A stretch of 64,000 nt of DNA, taken from positions 38,039 to 102,038 of the forward strand of contig DATJAO010000060.1 of NCBI GenBank assembly GCA_035516175.1, given 5' to 3'. How positions within the stretch are numbered: position 1 is the first letter of the stretch; each line of letters starts with the position of its first letter. This document shows positions 60,329 to 64,000 of this stretch, piece after piece. The position numbers were made by a program, and so were the translations under genes. This DNA comes from DASPSR01 sp035516175. Its GTDB lineage: Bacteria > Nitrospirota > UBA9217. The notes beneath the pieces were generated by a model. The model ran no database searches and was not told the origin of the DNA. It saw nothing but the letters and a program-made list of their open reading frames with translations.

Positions 60329-63300
60329 ATGAGTTTTACCAAGCACGCCATCTTTCATAAGTTACCTGCTTTTTTCATCAGTTTCTTCAACTTCACTAAA
60401 ACCCGCAGGGCCAAGACTATAGGCATCGCCGCTCTCGTTTTTTTCGCTCTTTTTTCTGTCACTGGATTTTTCATACTGCCTCCTTATATAAAGCACCTTG
60501 CGATGGATAAGCTAAGCGAGCAACTCGGTCGTCGGGTAAGCATCGACTCAGTCAGTCTCAACCCTTACGCCCTTTCTGCCACCATCAGGGGGTTCGAGAT
60601 CAAGGAGATTGATGGCAGCACCACTTTTGTTTCCTTCCGGAGCCTGTACATTAACCTACAGTTGAAAACGATCTTCAGGGGCGGACCCGTGATGAGAGAG
60701 ATCAAACTGGAAAAGCCCTACGTCCATCTCGTCCGAACTGACGCCAATGCCTATAACTTTTCGGATATCGCCAGTAAATTTGAAGCCGAGCGAGAGGCTG
60801 CAGTTCCGGAGAAACCTGGCAAACCTCTTTTCTTTTCATTAAGCAATATCCAGCTGGTAGATGGTCATATAGAGTTCGATGACAGGCCAGCTGCAACAAA
60901 ACACGAGATCACGCAGATCAATCTATCTATCCCCTTCATCTCCAACCTTCCTTCCTATGTTGAATCATTCGTGCAACCCTCGCTCGGCGCCACAGTAAAC
61001 GGTACGCCCATCAACATCAGGGGCTCAACCAAGGTATTTTCTGGCTCGCACGAGACTTCGTTCGATATCTCGCTCAAGGACATCGATATCCCCTACTATT
61101 TGGCCTACGCGCCCACGCAACTCAATGTAAAAGTACCGTCAGGCCGTCTCGACGTGGAGATGAAGTTTGCATACCGCCAATATACAGACCGTGCTCCATT
61201 ACTTACCCTGACGGGTGAATCAAGGGTGAGGGACCTGAGTGTAGCCATAAAAAAAGTTCGGGGCGAATTCCTTAAAATCCCGCTTTTAAGCATAAAAGAT
61301 ATCTCGCTCGACCTCGAGACTGATAAAGTTGAAATCGGCTCTATCACCACTGAGAAGGGATCGTTGGCAGTCTCGCGGTCTGCAGATGGACGGATGAATT
61401 TTGCAACACTCATGACCGCCTCGACTACGGTATCACACCCGGCAACCAAGAAATCCAAGCCTCCATCCGCTCCATCTGCACCCTGGATCGTGTCGCTCAA
61501 ATCTCTTATCGTTGATGGGTATAAGGTGATGATAACGGATCAGAGCCTTGTCGAGCCCTTTGCGTTAACCGTCGACGGCATCAATTGCAAAGCTCACAAT
61601 ATTTCCACGGAAAAGGACGCTAAGGGAACTTTCGCGCTGTCGATGCATGTTGGCCAGGAGGGGACCGCCTCGGTCGAAGGTGATTTCGCCTTGAGTCCTC
61701 TGTCAGCAGACCTCACGGTGAATCTCAAGAAGCTCCCCATCAAGCCGCTACAGCCGTACCTTGCGGAGCGGGTACAGGTGATCGTTGCAGGCGGGGCGCT
61801 CAGCATGAATGGCAAACTGAAAGCATTCCAGGCCAGTAATGAGGAGCTTCAGGGGGCATTCAAGGGGAAACTATGGGTCAACAGATTTTCGCTCCTCGAC
61901 AAGGCGAATGCAGAGGACCTGCTCAAGTGGGACTCGCTCTATCTGGGCGAGATGGATATCAGATATGCACCGCTGTTCCTGCATATCCGAGAAATCTCTC
62001 TTTCCAATTTCTACTCACGTATTATCATTAACGCAGACAGGACGATAAATCTTCAGGAGGTGTTCAGCAACCCGACCCTGACAGCGCAACCAGCTGCTCC
62101 CTCCGTACAGGCCCCGCAAACAACAGAAGCAGCGGAGGAAAATCGCCAGGAACCACCTCGGCAGCGAAAATTAGCGATCGATAAAATCACCCTCCAAGGC
62201 GGCACAGTCAACTTTACTGACGACAGCATCAAGCCTCGATTTAGCGCTAGCCTGCTGGAGATTGGCGGACGCATTTCCGGTCTCTCATCTGAAGAAAACA
62301 AGTTCGGCGAGGTAGAGCTCAGGGGGATGTATGATCGCTATGCTCCCCTCGAAATCACCGGCAAAATCAACCCGCTTAGGGATGATCTTTATGTGGAGCT
62401 GAAGGCAGCCTTCAAGGACATGGACCTAACCGCGGTGAGCCCCTATTCGGGCCGCTACGCAGGCTATACGATCGAGAAGGGAAAGCTTTCCTTTCAGCTA
62501 GAATACCTGATCGTAAAGAACAAGCTTGACGCCAAAAACAACATCTTCCTTGACCAATTCAACTTCGGAGATCCCATCGATAGCCCCGATGCGACAAAAC
62601 TTCCGGTGAGACTTGCGGTAGCGCTCCTGAAGGACCAAAACGGTGAGATCAAACTCGATATCCCGGTCTCCGGCGAATTGAACGATCCTAAGTTTAGCGT
62701 GGGCAAAGTGGTGCTGAAGATCATAGTGAACCTTCTTGTGAAGGTAGCCACATCACCATTTGCTCTATTGGGGTCCATCTTCGGCGGCGGGGAGCAGCTG
62801 GGGTATGCCGAATTCGATTATGGCTCCGTTGCTCTGACGGCCGAGACGCAAAAGAAGCTTGACACCCTCACGAAAGCCCTTCATGAACGACCAGCACTCA
62901 AGATGGACATTGTTGGCCATGCAGACCCGGAAAAAGACCGTGAGGGGCTCAAACAAAACCTCCTGCTTCGAAAAGTAAAGGCTCAGAAAATTAAAGACAT
63001 GGCTCGAAAAGGCGGCGAGACGCCCTCGCTGGATGATGTAATCGTGACACCTCAGGAATACCCCGTTTACCTCAAACAGGCGTATAAAGCGGAAAAGTTT
63101 CCTAAGCCCCGAAACATCGTGGGGATGGCCAAAGACTTACCCGTACCCGAGATGGAGAAGCTAATGCTTACTAACCTGACGGTGACCGATGATGACCTGA
63201 AGGCACTATCCGAAGAGCGGGCGCGGGCGGTTAGAAACTATCTGCTGCAGTCACAGCAGGTCGAGGAGACGCGCATCTTCATTGTTGAGAGCATGACCCT

Positions 63301-63358
63301 TGATGTCAAAAACAAAGAAGGGGTCAAAAACAGCCGCACCGACTTTATACTCAAATGA
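60329..63358 (+). CDS. DUF748 AsmA-like envelope protein with OmpA-like C-terminus
   Basis: A 1009-residue protein. One membrane helix near 32-52 (IGIAALVFFALFSVTGFFILPPYI) anchors a long periplasmic chain. DUF748/AsmA features follow: LSEQLGRRVSIDSVSLNPYA, TIRGFEIKEIDG and repeated beta units to about 800, including IDKITLQGGTVNFTDDSIKP. Residues about 840-1009 resemble an OmpA-like peptidoglycan-binding domain (VALTAETQKKLDTLTKALHE, IVGHADPEKDREGLKQNLL, LSEERARAVRNYLL). AsmA-like proteins span the periplasm and may move phospholipids. It is a single gene flanked by spacers. Confidence 0.85.
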   Translation: MSFTKHAIFHKLPAFFISFFNFTKTRRAKTIGIAALVFFALFSVTGFFILPPYIKHLAMDKLSEQLGRRVSIDSVSLNPYALSATIRGFEIKEIDGSTTFVSFRSLYINLQLKTIFRGGPVMREIKLEKPYVHLVRTDANAYNFSDIASKFEAEREAAVPEKPGKPLFFSLSNIQLVDGHIEFDDRPAATKHEITQINLSIPFISNLPSYVESFVQPSLGATVNGTPINIRGSTKVFSGSHETSFDISLKDIDIPYYLAYAPTQLNVKVPSGRLDVEMKFAYRQYTDRAPLLTLTGESRVRDLSVAIKKVRGEFLKIPLLSIKDISLDLETDKVEIGSITTEKGSLAVSRSADGRMNFATLMTASTTVSHPATKKSKPPSAPSAPWIVSLKSLIVDGYKVMITDQSLVEPFALTVDGINCKAHNISTEKDAKGTFALSMHVGQEGTASVEGDFALSPLSADLTVNLKKLPIKPLQPYLAERVQVIVAGGALSMNGKLKAFQASNEELQGAFKGKLWVNRFSLLDKANAEDLLKWDSLYLGEMDIRYAPLFLHIREISLSNFYSRIIINADRTINLQEVFSNPTLTAQPAAPSVQAPQTTEAAEENRQEPPRQRKLAIDKITLQGGTVNFTDDSIKPRFSASLLEIGGRISGLSSEENKFGEVELRGMYDRYAPLEITGKINPLRDDLYVELKAAFKDMDLTAVSPYSGRYAGYTIEKGKLSFQLEYLIVKNKLDAKNNIFLDQFNFGDPIDSPDATKLPVRLAVALLKDQNGEIKLDIPVSGELNDPKFSVGKVVLKIIVNLLVKVATSPFALLGSIFGGGEQLGYAEFDYGSVALTAETQKKLDTLTKALHERPALKMDIVGHADPEKDREGLKQNLLLRKVKAQKIKDMARKGGETPSLDDVIVTPQEYPVYLKQAYKAEKFPKPRNIVGMAKDLPVPEMEKLMLTNLTVTDDDLKALSEERARAVRNYLLQSQQVEETRIFIVESMTLDVKNKEGVKNSRTDFILK

Positions 63359-63667
63359 TTATTGCTACCGGATGCTATTCAAGTTCACTGGCAGGACCAA
63401 CAAGCTGATGGTAATGCTGGAGACGACAAGAAGAGGAGTAATCATGTTGCTAGAATACAATGGTTACTTCACTGTCTCAAGTCCTTCACTAATTTATGTC
63501 ACGTCAAAATGAAAATGTTCTCTCGTTACGAGAATAGAGATATCCCCTCAGGGTGCTGGTGTAAGACGTTTGTTTCCCCATTGGTTTGTAGAGTTTTTCC
63601 CGAGCATCGTCAGCTGTCAGCGTATGATAGGTTGATGGTGAACCAGTGATGTACAGGATTGGTGCAT
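63359..63667. other. Spacer between DUF748 gene and tRNA terminator, no gene seen
   Basis: About 310 bases with no convincing frame, promoter or repeat. Short open stretches lack ribosome sites. Confidence 0.4.
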
Positions 63668-63702
63668 AAAGAAAAAATCCGTGGATTTGTCTCACGGATT
63701 TT
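63668..63702 (-). terminator. Terminator of the tRNA-Gly gene
   Basis: On the minus strand AATCCGTG and CACGGATT form an 8-bp stem with a 9-base loop, followed by TTTTCTTT. It lies just downstream of the tRNA. Confidence 0.75.
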
Positions 63703-63713
63703 AAAATGGAAAA

Positions 63714-63789
63714 TGGAGCGGGCGACGGGTCTCGAACCCGCGACCCCAAGCTTGGGAAGCTTGTACTCTACCAGCTGAGCTACGCCCGC
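63714..63789 (-). tRNA. tRNA-Gly (anticodon CCC)
   Basis: A full cloverleaf on the minus strand: acceptor arms GCGGGCG/CGCCCGC, D-arm with AGCTCAGCTGGTAGAGT-type loop, anticodon stem CAAGC/GCTTG with loop TTCCCAA (anticodon CCC), T-arm GCGGG-TTCGAGA-CCCGT, discriminator T and an encoded CCA. T at position 73 fits glycine. It reads GGG codons. Confidence 0.96.
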
Positions 63790-63801
63790 TTTTCGGTAAG
63801 C

Positions 63802-63830
63802 ATTATAGCTGCAGGCTTCTTTGTTGTCAA
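63802..63830 (-). promoter_or_regulatory. Consensus promoter of tRNA-Gly
   Basis: TTGACA (63830-63825), 17-base spacer, TATAAT (63807-63802): a perfect consensus promoter 13 bases before the tRNA 5' end. Confidence 0.85.
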
Positions 63831-64000
63831 GTGACATCCTCCCCCGAATGAATTTCGGTGGCATCCTCTGGTGTATCGTAACAGCCCAGATTCTGCGTTA
63901 TACGCTGTTTAGCGCGTGCATGCTATCAGAAGGAACCGTGTTTCTCCTGGTGATAGCGGCCGTTTTCGGCTCATCAACGCAACGGTAAGCGGTATGGGAA

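Noticed and set aside
63848..63994. Plus-strand 48-codon frame near the right edge
   Set aside because: Short, no clear ribosome site and no recognisable sequence.

Overview
The window is 64 kb of bacterial chromosome from a Gram-negative organism. Outer-membrane beta-barrels, lipoproteins with lipoboxes, system II cytochrome c maturation (CcsA/ResB), anaerobic-type short ThiC, cobalamin lower-ligand genes and a citramalate route to isoleucine point to an anaerobic or facultative chemotroph. The aspartate-family cluster (alaC-hom-tusA-moeB-JAMM-thrC-MoaD-NIL-apgM-lysC-cimA) is an arrangement I associate with Nitrospirota and some Desulfobacterota; Nitrospirota is my best guess, from recalled gene order only. 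Most genes lie on the minus strand in long operons. No CRISPR array, prophage, rRNA operon or intact insertion sequence was seen.

Layout. 1-4.3 kb: end of a Mut7-C RNase protein, two outer-membrane barrels, a RodZ-like protein, a TPR lipoprotein and an unknown protein. 4.3-10.2 kb: PfkB kinase, MTAP phosphorylase, Hfq, MiaA and MutL, with a decayed TerC gene between miaA and mutL. 10.6-18 kb: three M16 peptidases, dUTPase, an EF-G paralogue, a small conserved protein and RseC. 18-28.8 kb: amino acid block (cimA, lysC, apgM-like putative homoserine kinase, NIL protein, MoaD-like carrier ending GG-TQ, thrC, JAMM protease, moeB, tusA, hom, alaC) read from one strong promoter near 28.83 kb. 29-34 kb, plus strand: argD, argF, a C26 glutamine hydrolase and a solitary peptide-binding lipoprotein. 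34-45.4 kb: tandem DUF1059, ccsA/resB, HMA protein, PhoH2, a broken response regulator, tsaC, DUF89, purE, purD, larE and IclR. 45.4-52.3 kb: a probable selenocysteine rhodanese, a broken UPF0016 exporter, RNase PH, thiD, an M23 peptidase, and thiC-thiE-thiG-thiS under a TPP riboswitch with its terminator. 52.4-56.2 kb: cobC-cobS-cobT-cobU and DUF3047. 56.2-59.8 kb: an A/T-richer glycosylation module (GT2 plus TMTC-like protein) bounded by two 90-bp direct repeats. 60.3-64 kb: a DUF748/OmpA-like protein and tRNA-Gly(CCC).

The main discoveries are: (1) a periplasmic rhodanese whose in-frame TGA lies where relatives carry the second Cys of a C-x-G-x-x-C motif, followed at the right distance by an fdhF-like SECIS hairpin; (2) two copies of a promoter-driven transcript folding as an acceptor-stem/T-arm minihelix derived from tRNA-Gly, one with its own terminator, flanking the glycosylation module; (3) a sulfur-carrier cluster in which both the MoaD-like protein and ThiS carry residues beyond the GG terminus, with a JAMM protease and an E1-like enzyme in the same operon as the MoaD-like protein; (4) decayed remnants of two membrane families often tied to manganese export (TerC, UPF0016). 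All family calls were made by reading the sequence; no database search was possible.
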